DNA of 64,000 bases from Meandrina meandrites (Eukaryota > Cnidaria > Anthozoa > Scleractinia > Meandrinidae). The DNA lies in the NCBI GenBank assembly GCA_963693305.1, contig OY855914.1, positions 26,022,472-26,086,471 on the forward strand, in the 5' to 3' direction. Position 1 is the stretch's first letter, and the number at the start of each line of letters is the position of its first letter. The position numbers were made by a program, and so were the translations under genes. Of this stretch, positions 23,722 to 35,600 are shown in pieces. The notes under the pieces are model-generated. The model did no database searches and was not told where the DNA came from. It saw only the letters and a list, made by a program, of their open reading frames with translations.

Positions 23722-26700
23722 ACACCACAGAAGATCAACAAGTCGCTGTAGGCTGTAGTTTCGGATAATATAAACCTCATAGGCATTGCACACCTACCCA
23801 GATAGGATTAGTTAAAATGTCAAATTGGAGCGAAATAGTCTAAGCCAAACACGATCATCTGGCCATTGATTTTACAAGGAAAAAAATCCAACTGCATGAA
23901 AATTCGCGGAAAAAAATAGCATTTATGTCTAAAATGACGTGTATCCAGGCAGTCCAGCACCACGAGGAACTGTTGCTTCTCGTTCTTTAAAAAGTTAACA
24001 AAATCCAAACGAATCTCGCTATTTCGAGCGTTCTTTTCATCGCCAACGATACAGGTGGATCTCCACCGGTACCCTGATAAAACAATGCTAAAAAAAATCC
24101 AAATTAATGCTCCACTTAATTAATGGCGCGGAAGTTAATGCTCCACTTAATTAAGGGCTTGGAAATTAACGCGCCTTAAATTAACGCGAATTTTCCAAAT
24201 TCGCTTTAATTTCATAAGGCGTTAATTTCCTATAATAAGGTAACGCTTTGCCAATAAACTCTTTAACACTGGTTTCGACATTTGACGTTACAGATGTTAA
24301 AACTGCTGATTTTTCATCATTTTTAAAAATTGTAAGCAACAAGTTTAGAAATGATGTGTGAAACATCTCAAAAGCATGTTGTTTTAAACTTTAATTCAAC
24401 ATTTTTTTAAAGATGTGTGACAAATACTTCATTAACCAGTATTGTTTCCGCGAGCTGGCTAATGAATTTTCAAGTACACGTGACTTTAATAGCAAGGTTA
24501 CGTATACATAAATGTTGTATTATGTTCAAATCGCAGGTCCTCATTCAACAAATGCAAGCGCAAACATGGTGGCAGAGTGTATATAGCGGTAGCCTCGAAC
24601 TTATTCCTAAGATTTTGTCGGTTTTTTCTGACTCATCAATGTCGAAGGGATGTTAAAATTTCGTGACATGGTTTTAACATCATTTGACATGGTGATGCGT
24701 CAAAGCTGTACAACACATAATTGCAACACCTAAAAACATATGAAGGGTAATACAACAAATGTTAGATTGTTGTTTTGCCCCCTTCACATCTCAGCAGCAC
24801 AACTCAAGCAGCAACCCATAATTAAAGGGAAGTTAACCCAATCTGAAGTAAAGTACCAGATGAGGGAGAACATTATGCATTCCCCTTTTTAGGCTTTTGC
24901 ACTTGCGATTAATACTAACTCGTACTGATCTAGAACTTTGCGCTATTCAGCCCGGACAGTCTTTGCAAAAAAAATAAAAATAGCTGTTCGCAATGCTTGG
25001 TTATTGCTCCCCTAAATTTGATTTTTCATTTGCCAAATTTGTTAATTTTATAAGTATGTTTAACATTAGGAACGTAGCGTTAGTCAGTTTAAGCTTGTAG
25101 TATTTAGGTATTGTAGTTACTAACTAGTTTTTCTCTTCTTTTTGTGCGACTTACGACGTCTGACATACTACATGTGGAGTCTTCGTTGTCTCTGCGCTGA
25201 ACGCTAAGTTACCTATCAGATCTGCAAAAAGGTGTTTCCTGGCAGATTCCTCGTACAAGACACCGTGAAGGTACTAGAAACTGCAATGTGCTAAATTGCA
25301 AGCTGTCTCCTCTCTCGGATAGTAAAGCGAGTGCTTAGCCTATTTCGCCCGAAATAGGCTCAATAGAGTGCAATTAAAGGACGTGCAAAGGAGCAGGAAC
25401 GTTTGGCACACAGGACACCAAATGGTGCACTGTATGAATAACTTCATGACTTTTAAATCAATTATTCTGAGCCTTTACACGTCACCAATATAGAACGTGC
25501 CATTTCTAAAATCCTATGTTTTTTATTTTTTAAGATTTTTGCATTTATGGCGGGAAAATGATGGATTTAGTAATAATATGGGATACCTAATGACTATGTT
25601 TGGAAGAACGTTACACAAGGATCTCAAATTAAAGCATTTTAAAAATATGTCTTTCCGCTCAAAATATATAACGTTTTGAAATTTTATTTCCCGTCATTTT
25701 GTTACAAAAAAGCACGAAATTATGCATTTTACTCTAGTCCGCGAAATCGAGCGGTTGCATATAGTTTCTGCAATACACACCATAATATAAAATGGCTTGT
25801 GTTGTTATGTCATCTTATTTTATCATCTCCAATTATTATGGTTATCGCAAAATTTTATGATATCTTGTCATGAAAACGAGTACTTCAAATCTGTTTCATC
25901 AACAAGACAGAAAATAAAAATACCAATAATGAGGCTCATTACCCCATTTTCAACTTCTCATGGCAAAACTTGTTTATGTTTACATAGCCTGAAACTGTGT
26001 AAGAAAATTCCACACCTATAATTTTCATAAAAATAACATAAAATGCAATTTTGATAGCTGATATGTCATTTAGGCTCATACCCTCAGGGTAGCTTATATA
26101 AGCACAGGGGCAATTATCAGAAAAAAATGCCATAACAGAAACACTGAGGTCATAATTTCTTCAACTTACATAAATTTCATCTCTCACTTCCTCAAATGTT
26201 ATAAGGAATATACAACGGCCAAAAAAACCAATAGCCTGTAAATCTACCCGAGTTATAAACACCACAGAGAGTGTGAGGTGAACATGCAACGTCAACAAGT
26301 ACAATGTTGTAGATTGTGAAATAAAAGCCGTGTAACTGACATGTATTGTTATTTGTTTCTTTGAGGTGGCTTGTGCATTCTTGTTGTTTATAAAATAAAA
26401 CAAAATTTATACGTATACATGTCTTACCGCTTCTGCATGGGTGAAGGTAAAGGCGTGCTGTTTAAATAATGGAGCCCTACAATTGCTGTTCTTAAAACAG
26501 CTCGAGTTAAGCAAATCACAGAAAACTCTTCGTGCTCGGTAATACAACACATCCCTGTTTACACAAGTAACATGAGAAAACCATTAGTATCGAATCGATC
26601 CTGGCTTCTAGGGTACTATCTATAGAGTTTATAGCTAAAACACCGCCGTTACTATTTATTTACTACGCTTGGCTTCCCCGCTGTTTTAGATAATAAATAA

Positions 26701-27203
26701 GAATGACCTCTGACAAGCTAGGAAATATAAACTAAATTCGTAACTTTATTAAATTTAGGTATGAAAATGAAAATACATGTCACATTCTGGCAAGACTTGA
26801 TTCTTAACAGGACTTTTAAAACCTGTCTTCATCAGGAAAAGGTGATGCTTTGGTGCATATGCATTTAAAGGCCAGAAAGTGCAAACGTTTCAAAATACCC
26901 TCTGTGAACTTGTTTTCCGATTCGGGTTCTTCTCGACAGCAGATGGACTCTCTCACAGTCTCTCTGAGCTCATAATGCCCGCATGCACACCAGGAGAAGA
27001 AGTAGGGAGAAACACTCGCCTAACGGCTCGTGTTTCCCCCTACACTTCTTTCGTGCTATCGCCGCTTCCTGCGTGCTTTACAACAGAACAGAGCACAGTC
27101 GAAGCTTCTTTATTTGTTAGTTGAACACCCTTTCGAATGATTATGTTGACCAGCAGTATCAAACCAGTTGCAGACTTCGAAATTAATTGACTGTATAGCT
27201 GAT
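23722..27203. other. Intergenic, AT-rich, no gene recognised
   Basis: I see no coding family here. Small repeats occur: 'taatgctccacttaatta' twice near 24100-24150, and a short hairpin at about 25340 (gcctatttcgggcgaaataggc-like). The right end (27119-27203) belongs to the duplicated flank shared with 43077-43170. Confidence 0.5.
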
Positions 27204-27207
27204 TTAA

Positions 27208-29011
27208 AGGTCAAATGAACCAAAACTTCGACATTCTTTCTTTAGCGATTTTAAAGCAACCAAACGCTAGAAGAATTCATTATTAAGTAAACTTAAGGCG
27301 AAATTTTGCTTTCTGAGCCTTAAAGCGCGAACTATAGCAAAAACTACGAAGATTTCCGAAGACTTTACGAAAACGTTTCCAAAATGACCGCGCACTGAAA
27401 TGGAAGGAATGGATCGAGCTTTGAATTTTGTGACGTAATAGTTTTATTTCACGGCTTTGCGATCGAAGAGACAATCGTCGTTTAAAGAGCGAATAATGTA
27501 AAGTTTGAGAGTTTTAGTCAGTCTGAGTAATTCAAATAATTCTGAAAGGATCTAAGCTTTTTTTAAACGTTGTTATATTTTTTACTACATTGGAATTCAG
27601 TTTCAAAGATTAATAATTATCAAAGCACTGAGTAAATTGTAAGCATTTTACGATATAGGAGGTTTTCAAACACTGGATGGCGTATAAAAATCATCAGTCT
27701 GCTCAGCTTGGTGTAGAACAATTAATTTTGTTATATACCCCAAGTGAAATGCAGTTTTTTTGGATTTGCACGTAATTCTTATCAGGACGTGTGCGGCTTG
27801 CAGAGGGTGTGGCCAAAAGCCACATCCAAGATTGAATTCACTGTTTCTTTTCCGTACTCGCGAGTCACACAAAACACAAAAATAAATTTGTACTCAAAAA
27901 TTTAACTTGAATGTAAGGATATTTCTCAATGCAAATTCAAAACCGCAAAAGCATCACGCAGGGTAAAACTTTCAATGAATAAATTCGTGTCGTTTTATTT
28001 TTCAACTGAAAGAAAATTCAATGTTGAAATAAGTACGGAGTGTTTACACACTGTTCCTGTGGACACTGTGAGTTCTGTTTGTATTAGCTGTTTTTTGGTC
28101 CATATTTATTTAGCCGGTGCCTGTTATTTAGTGCTCGAAATTAACGGTTGTAAACCCAACATAAATACAACCTTTGAAGCATAATTTTATACGTGTCAAA
28201 AAGCACGTGCACGTGCATGGAAGCAAATTATTTGGCGAGGATATTGAACTAACGAATTCAAATTCTAATACTTGATCATGACCAGCCAAACCAACAAAGT
28301 AAAAGTGCTAATAATCATTACAAATACTCTATCTAGCTGTAGGTAGAATGATAAAGGTGCAAAATGCATACCTCTAACTCCCTTCGTTTAGCAAAAGCCG
28401 AACGGAAAGGGGGACCTTTGTGCTTCGGGAGGCATTCTTCCCCGTGATTTCTTTTCCGAACAAAAACATTAGTCGGCATAGCATCCTCTTTGAGGTGGAG
28501 TCTGAGCGACTTGAAATCAGAACCAGAAACCTACGTATCGCCAGATTTTCTCTGAAGCAGTCTTCGGTAAAATGAACCGCACAAATGCGAGAGTTCTTGT
28601 CTGGCTTAAATTCTTTTCTTTTCATTTTCAAAAGCCATTGTTTCCTGAGCTTTGAATTTGCTGGAAACGTAAACGTATTTACTTTCGACTTAGAATTATT
28701 TAAGCAGTTTGGTGCTGCACAAAACACCATGATGTCCCATTCTTGTGAGCTTCATCACTAAAAGACTTTGAATTTCCCTCAATTTCACAGCACACCAATA
28801 ATGACGTCACAGTTTTAAGTTCCGAAAATTTCTCGACAATTTTCCCGAGCGCTCTACGATTATGAAGGCCTGAAATAAGCATTTTTCAACTTGAAATTTC
28901 TCTGTTTTGCACAGTCCAATTACTTTGAAATTTCGGAATATGTTTATTTGGTTCTTAATCAACAAGTTGACCTAAAAAAAAGAAAATTTGAAATTTTGGT
29001 TCATTTGACCT
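27208..29011 (-). mobile_element. Kolobok-like DNA transposon with THAP domain, TTAA duplication
   Basis: The TIRs read AGGTCAAATGAACCAAAA at the left, with the reverse complement at the right. TTAA flanks both sides (27204-27207 and 29012-29015). The 1.8-kb element codes a THAP zinc finger on the minus strand. THAP plus TTAA is the Kolobok signature; P elements also carry THAP but use 8-bp duplications. The paralogous sequence at 43077-43300 continues across the site without the element, which confirms the borders. It looks internally deleted: no transposase core was recognised. Confidence 0.85.
28372..28730 (-). pseudogene. THAP-domain exon of the Kolobok-like transposase, frameshifted
   Basis: From ATG at 28730 the protein starts MVFCAAPNC and continues with FPANSKLRKQW, FKPDKNSRICAVHF, giving the C2-CH zinc ligands and the invariant Trp, Pro and Phe of THAP DNA-binding domains. 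Near 28525-28535 the frame must shift by one to reach the family's closing motif (read here as EDAMPTNVF). It then runs to a possible donor GAG|gtatgc at 28372/28371. A sequencing error, a mutation, or a very small intron could explain the shift. The rest of the transposase is not visible to the left. Confidence 0.75.
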
Positions 29012-29300
29012 TTAAGGGAGGGTACGGTGGGAAGAGGGGTACCTGCGAGAATGGAGTAGGGAGAGGAGTTCTCAAAGGACGAGAAAGACGTGGAGCTGGA
29101 TTTACTAACATCCCAAATAAAGTCCCCCCTCCCCTACCCCCATACAAACACGCACAGAGAGGATTGAAGCGCATAATCGGAGGAGTGTGCCTGCACCTCT
29201 CTCTTGTCACTTTAAAGCAGTTACAACAAGTCGAGAAGTAATCGATTTTTATTGAAAAAAAAACGCAGATTACTTGTAACACAATCTAACTAAGGAAGCT
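29012..29300. repeat. Duplicated 3' flank of gene A1 (pairs with 43170-43445)
   Basis: The motifs 'gagaaagacgtggagctggattta', 'cccatacaaacacgcacagag' in short form, and 'aatctaacta.ggaagcttctac' occur in both copies in the same order. Together with 27119-27206 this forms one copy of the duplicated flank, split by the Kolobok insertion. Confidence 0.8.
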
Positions 29301-29453
29301 TCTACCAGCTTTACAAAAAAATAATAAGAAAAAAAAAAATAAAAACAGGAGTGACTGAAACTAAAAAAACCCGCTTGATTGTGACACGCGTTTTTTCTAT
29401 GATATGCCACTTTTCCAAACGAACAGGAAAAAGCATCTGCGATACTGTACATG

Positions 29454-29683
29454 CTACATGGTAAACTCAACAAGCACGGTCAAGGCTAAAACCAACGAAG
29501 TGGCGCCAAAACTTGCAGCCAATCCCAAAACTGCACTTGTTTCTTCCATGGTAGTGCTGTAGGCTTGGGTTGTTTTCATCGACGACATGGTCGACCTGGA
29601 ACCTGCCAAATTGCACATGTCTCCATCACAGCAAGTTACCAAGCAAGTGGAAAAGGCGCCAGTCCCGTTCAAAATATTGCATA
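29454..29683 (-). CDS. A1 exon 3: LU C-terminal half and GPI-type tail
   Basis: The acceptor 'cacttcacag' is in phase 1. It codes the last five LU Cys, the CCxGDxCN signature, then STM/TTQAYSTTMEE and the hydrophobic end. The stop is at 29456-29454. Confidence 0.85.
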
Positions 29684-32600
29684 CTGTGAAGTGAAAACAT
29701 AAAAACTCCGTTTCTATCTTTTTACCCTTACATTATTTGTCTTCCGAGCAAAGATTAAAGAGTGGAAAGGTGGACGAAATGTTCACCATAATAGGGTAGA
29801 AAGTACCAATGATCTTTGGCGTCCTCCGAGCTCAACGCTACGCAACCCTACATACCCTAGCCTAGCCCAGCCTACCCTACGCTCCCCTACGCTTACCTAC
29901 CCTACCCTACCCTACCCTACCCTACCCTACCCTACCCTACCCTACCCTACCCTACCCTACCCTACCCTACCCTACCCTACCCTACCCTACCCTACCCTAC
30001 TCTACCCTACTCTAGCCTACCCTACCCTACCCTACCCTACCCAACCCCACCCCACCCCACCCTACCTTACCCTACCCTACCCTACCCTACCCTACCCTAC
30101 CCTACCCTACCCTACCCTACCCTACCCTACCCTACCCTATCCCACTGCACTGCACTGCGCTGCACAGCACTTCACAGCACTACATTACGCTATATGCATA
30201 GCACTGCAGGTCACTGAACTGCTACGGTGCACCGTGATGCGTCGCAATGCAATGCACTGCTCAAAATTGCGCTTTTTACAATAACTGAGAAAATTCTCTC
30301 GTGCTCATTGGTCGAGAGCTATGGTCGATGAGAGTATAGACCACAAAAAATTACGTTATCTATAACACAACGTAAGTCAAATCGAGGGAAAACTTAAGAA
30401 ATTGCCACTTTTCCAGAAAAAGAATTAATCGAGGGTTGAAATGTTAAATGGAACGAAATTTGTCACACATTCACTGCGACCTTACGAGCTGTTACACGCG
30501 CTCGCGATTTCGCGCTAACTTTCAATCTTATTTTCGATGTTCTGTATAAAACAAATCGACCACATTTTTCTATGGTCTACACTCTTTTTATGAACTTACT
30601 TGGATACTACGCACACACTGATTGGTCAAATTGGTCATACGCTTATGTTCTATTGTTCCGGTATACTTCTGCCTCCGACATGAGACATGACAGCACTACG
30701 CTCGACTTAACGTTAGTTTAATGTTATATTTTGGTCTATGTGATAATTAAAACGGTTGATATGATTCTCTTTGCTGCCAGAACATTGGTACAGGCAGTAC
30801 ACTTATTCTTGAGAGCATTCGAGAATTTGGGAAGTTCGATCGATGGTTTTTTCGGATCAAGATACGGGATATTATTCAATCAATGGCTTGCTTTTATGAA
30901 ATCTTGAAGGAAGTATAAACACGTTTTAGGAGTTCAAAATGAAAAGAAATAACGTTACCCTAAGGGGTCGACCATTTAACTCATGAGGGGAGGGGTGAGT
31001 GATTTCTGGTCAGCAAGTTTTTTTTTTCTCTAGCAACCTGGTGGGCAGGATATTTTTTCCCTCTTCATTTCTCTGCAGGATTTTTTTCCTCAAAAAAGGG
31101 TCATGTGCTTACATTTACAGAATGTATTTACATTTACATTGTGGATATTGCAGTAATATTTCTAATATGGAGCTGCAAAGCCTTAAAATGTTTTAAGCTA
31201 TACCTTACAACATTTACAACAAGCTCCAGAAATTGCAGATATGAGTTGTTTATAGTTTAAGAAGTGCCACCATTCTAAACAATTCGTTCATAAAGTTTTA
31301 CAGCACTTTATTGAAGAAAATGGCACCTCTTTTTTACGCAAAGTGATGAAGAACTACTCTTTGGTAAATCCCTAAATTTTGTTCAACTGCAACGACACCC
31401 TAGCTCTACAAAAGAAATTAAATTATTGCATGCTATTGGCAAAGTATTAGCTCTACAATCAGAACCCTTAATAAAATAGAGCCTGAGGTAAATGAATTCC
31501 CAAGGAACGTTAATTGTAAATACCGCGTCGAGAAATTTATTTCTCGAACTCGTTAATAATTCATCTAGTTAAAACAAAGGAAATCAGAACCGTGAAGGCA
31601 GTTTGGAAATCTGATCTTAATTAGCATAGATTTTTATGATTTTATTTCTCCGTTTTCTCCGTAGTTTTAGTTTCGATTGAGAAGATATATCAAACACTCG
31701 AGAGAGTGTATTATCACATTTCCAAACACCTCAAAGTTCGTCAAAAATACTCCGCTGCGCGTCGTATTTTTAACTCTCTTCTCGGTGTTTGGAAATGTGA
31801 TGAAACACGCTCTCTCGTGTTTGGTATATTACATAAAAACTTAGACTAGTCAAAAGCTTTTGTTAGTAAGGCTTTATCAGTTAAATTATGTAACTCGCTG
31901 TATGTTTTTCTTCCTTTTATTTCATAAGTGTATTTTTTCTATTATTAAATAAATGTGTTAAAAATAATAATAAAAAATGCTGAAAAAATATATCCTCTTT
32001 ATTAATCATGCATCAGATAGACTGCATTACTTTGCTGTAGTCATGCAAATAAAGCTTGTTGTTGTTGTTGTTGTGATTGTTGATAGACCAAAATGTCACA
32101 TTAAACTAACAATTAAGTAATTAATTCTTCGTTTTACGTGCAGTCGCGCGTAGTGCTGCCATGTTGGAATCGGGAGTTTCAGTACCGGTACAATAGAACA
32201 TAGGATTTCTACCAATTTGACCAATCAGAGTGCGCGTAGTATCTCAAGTAAATCAGAAAAGAGTGAAGAACATGGAAAATGCGATCAATTGTTACATGTA
32301 TGCATACTGTACTGCACTGCACCACAGTAATATGCATACACTGCACTGTACTGAACTGTACTGTAAAACAATGCTATGCATACACTGTACTGCACCACAA
32401 TACGATGCATACACTGCGCTGCACTACACTGCACTGTACACCACTGTTCTGCGCTGTTCTGTATACAATGCTATGCATACACTGCACTGTTTTGCACTGC
32501 ACTGCACCGCAGTGATATGCATACATTGTACTACACAGCACTGCACTGCACTGCACTGTTCTGCACTACAATGCTATGCATACACTGCACTACACTGTAT

Positions 32601-35600
32601 TGCACTGCGCTGCACTGCAATGCAGTGTTATGCATACACTGCACTGCACAGCACTGCACTGCACTGTACTGCACCACAATGCTTTGCATACACTACACTG
32701 CACTGCACTGTACTGCACTACGCTGCACTGCACTGTTCTGCACCACAATGCCGTGAATATACTGCACTGCACTGCACGGAACTGTTATGTTTGCAGTTAG
32801 TACTTACTGTAGTACTGATCTGATGGATCACAACCGAAGGTGCTGGTACAGTTCCAAAAATCTATCATCATCGAGCTATTTTTTACGGTAGTCTTCGTTG
32901 TCATGCATCTATCCCAGCCACGAGGACATCTCCAGTATCCAATATTTTCACTGTCGCACGTGGCTTCTCCAGGAAATCCTGGTGCGTTTGTACACACGCC
33001 GCATGAGAGAGCAAAAGCTGTAAGTAACGGGAATAGACACATTTTAAAACTGGCTTAGTTCACAGGAATATGGAGAAAAATATTAAACACTATGATTCAG
33101 CTCACTTAAGAACATAGCGGCAGAACATAGGAGTTGTAATTAAAAACGACAACTAAAGCTGTTATAGTCTGTCGCACGGGTGATCTTGCTGAGAGTCACC
33201 ATACCTTGTTACTAGAACGATGTTGATATGTGCGTTTTGATCCCATAATATACCAAGCGCTATTTATAGGACAATCACGTGGATGCTCGTCGTACCTTTT
33301 AACGAATGAAGATCGTGTTTAGGTATCACTTAGACTGTTTCAGTTTAATTTTGCCAATAAAATAATTTTGTCAATCGGCCATGCGAAGAGAGGATTAAAC
33401 ATCGAAAATATGTCAGTGAACCCCAACACTCGAGATCATTCCCCTGAAATAGAACTGAACATAGATTTTCAACCAAACTTTGCCTACTGGTGATTACCTT
33501 AAAATGCTGAAATAAATCCAAGTGGCTGTGAGTCAGTGAACTCGCAAAATGAATACGAAAATATAGAACCACAAACTTTGACAACTAAAGTTTCTCCAGG
33601 AGCAAAGCATGTTTTGCATGATGCGTTCAATCACCTATCCGTCAAATTATCTACATGGACTGTAGTAATGCAAATATATCACCTTTATTTGTATAGTATC
33701 GGATTTTCTAGCTAACTTCCACACTTTGGCATTCGACCTACAAAATATACTTAAACTGTGACTCATTCAATCGGACATCATTTATATTACCGAATTTTTA
33801 CTATTATGGCCAAGTTTGGCATCACTGTTGAGCTCGCAACACTAAGAAATTAGAGAGGGTGAACGAGCGCGCCCTCAGATATGTTTTTAAAGATAAATAG
33901 CACCATACAAGGAACTATTACAGAGGATTGGTATAAGAAGTACTTTAGAGGGTCGCCGCATTCAGGATATGCTTATCACCAACAAAAGCTGTTTCCAGTG
34001 CAGAGCCCCTAGTATAATTAATCTTATTTAGACTAGAGACCATAAGTATAATTTAAGAGGAAAAAAACATACTTTCATTACCTAAGGTCAATAGTGCTAA
34101 ACATGGTCTCAATTCATTTAAATATTATGCGGCGAAACAATGGAATATGCTTCCAGACGAGGTTCGCGACAAGGCTGGCACCAAAGTAGGCTAGTACGAA
34201 ATTTAGATTTTTAATAGTTTTTTTTTTCAAAGTTGAGCAATTAACACTAATTTTTAATCCTGTAGTATTTCATGTATATTATTGTAATAGATTTTTGTAA
34301 GTTGATTTTTAGTATTTTTAGAATTTTTACAAGTATTTTAATGTATTTTCATGGAGAATGTGTATACTAGCTTCTGAACTAAGTGTTTCTATCCATGTAA
34401 AATAAAGTTATCTATCTAGTTATCTATCTATCTGAGTCGGACAAAATGCCGTACTTCAAGAAAAAAGTATTTGTTATCATTTAGCTGATCGGTCGAAATG
34501 TCAACACATGCAAGATTTATTTCATTGGTTCCTAAAACAATGCATAACAGGCTATAACAATGCCCCTATCTCTGAATAACAATAGAGGTAGTGTTTACAG
34601 CGGGCGAATGAAAATAGAGGTTTCAGAGAGGTAGTGTCTTACTGGATTTATTTCGTGTTGACGCCATGTATTGTTTAAAATGTGGGTGGGGACATGAAGG
34701 CGGGAGAGCAGCAGGAGGCAGACGAAGATAGGGCGGGAAGCAAGAATCCCAATGTGGCGGGAAGCAGGAGAAATTGAGAAACATTTCGCAACATTTTGTT
34801 TTATTTCGCAATAGAAATGGGACAAAGAAGAGCGAGTAATTTGACTCAAGTAATTCAGTAGCCTAGCTGAGATCAATATTAATTTTGCTACTGGTGAAGC
34901 TTTCTACTGGAAAATACATATTCACATGTTCACAGTTCACATGTTCACAGTGAATTCATTCGGCCTTAGTCGAGAAGACAGCGCCAAAAAACTTGAACGA
35001 GTTGACCGTCAACCACGATACCACTTCCACTTTTTATTTCTAAAATTCTTACCGAGCTTGTAAACGGCTAAATATAAGTCAAAAGTGTATATATTGTATT
35101 CACTTCGGAATAGGTCAACGCGTGATTTTAGTGCGTGTGTGGTCTGGCCAACTCTCTCTCTTCACTAAGTTTGTCCTTGGTCCCGCCTTAAGTTTCTTCA
35201 GGTTTCGGTTGTTCAAGGGGTGGATAACACTATCCACCGGATAAATCACTACATGACAGGGATAGTGTAGTTTGTTTTGTCAACACAGCCTACTTTATGA
35301 GAGTACAAGGCACGGAGTTGACGTCATCATCCGCAAAAATGGCGGACGATTTTCCGAGGAGTTAGAGCAACCTCGGATGTTCTTTCCACTGCTCTGAGTG
35401 GACGACCACAGCAGTCCGGTCTAGCCGTTATTTCAGGTTCAGAAAGTCCTCTTCTAGCCGAAAATGCAGGCGTTCTTCATTCGCAAAACGCCGTTTAGCA
35501 GTTTGTCAAATTCCAACCTCAAGCAATGAACATTTTGTTTTCAAATTGTCATGTTACTGAAACTGAATATTGAAGCACTTGTTTTGCATTCGAATTATAA

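Larger units (their letters stand above)
30594..32252. mobile_element. TIR element of about 1.66 kb inserted in A1 intron 2
   Basis: Inverted repeats of about 170 bp lie at 30594-30760 and 32075-32252. Both contain 'tactacgc', 'tgattggtcaaattgg', 'gcactacgc' and 'ttagtttaatg'. A third copy of one end lies at 47358-47535. The interior carries further insertions (see 30964 and 31685). No transposase found. Confidence 0.75.

Noticed and set aside
28891..29241. 116-codon plus-strand frame
   Set aside because: It crosses the right end of the Kolobok-like element and the paralogous flank has no matching frame.
29845..30146. CCCTA array as an internal telomere or chromosome fusion site
   Set aside because: The unit lacks the second A of CCCTAA and the array is confined to an intron of one duplicated gene; a local expansion is simpler.
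32230..32823. Long Cys/His/Thr/Leu-rich open frames, several overlapping on both strands
   Set aside because: They are by-products of the ACTGC pentamer array, which has no stop in any frame. Same at 44655-45021.
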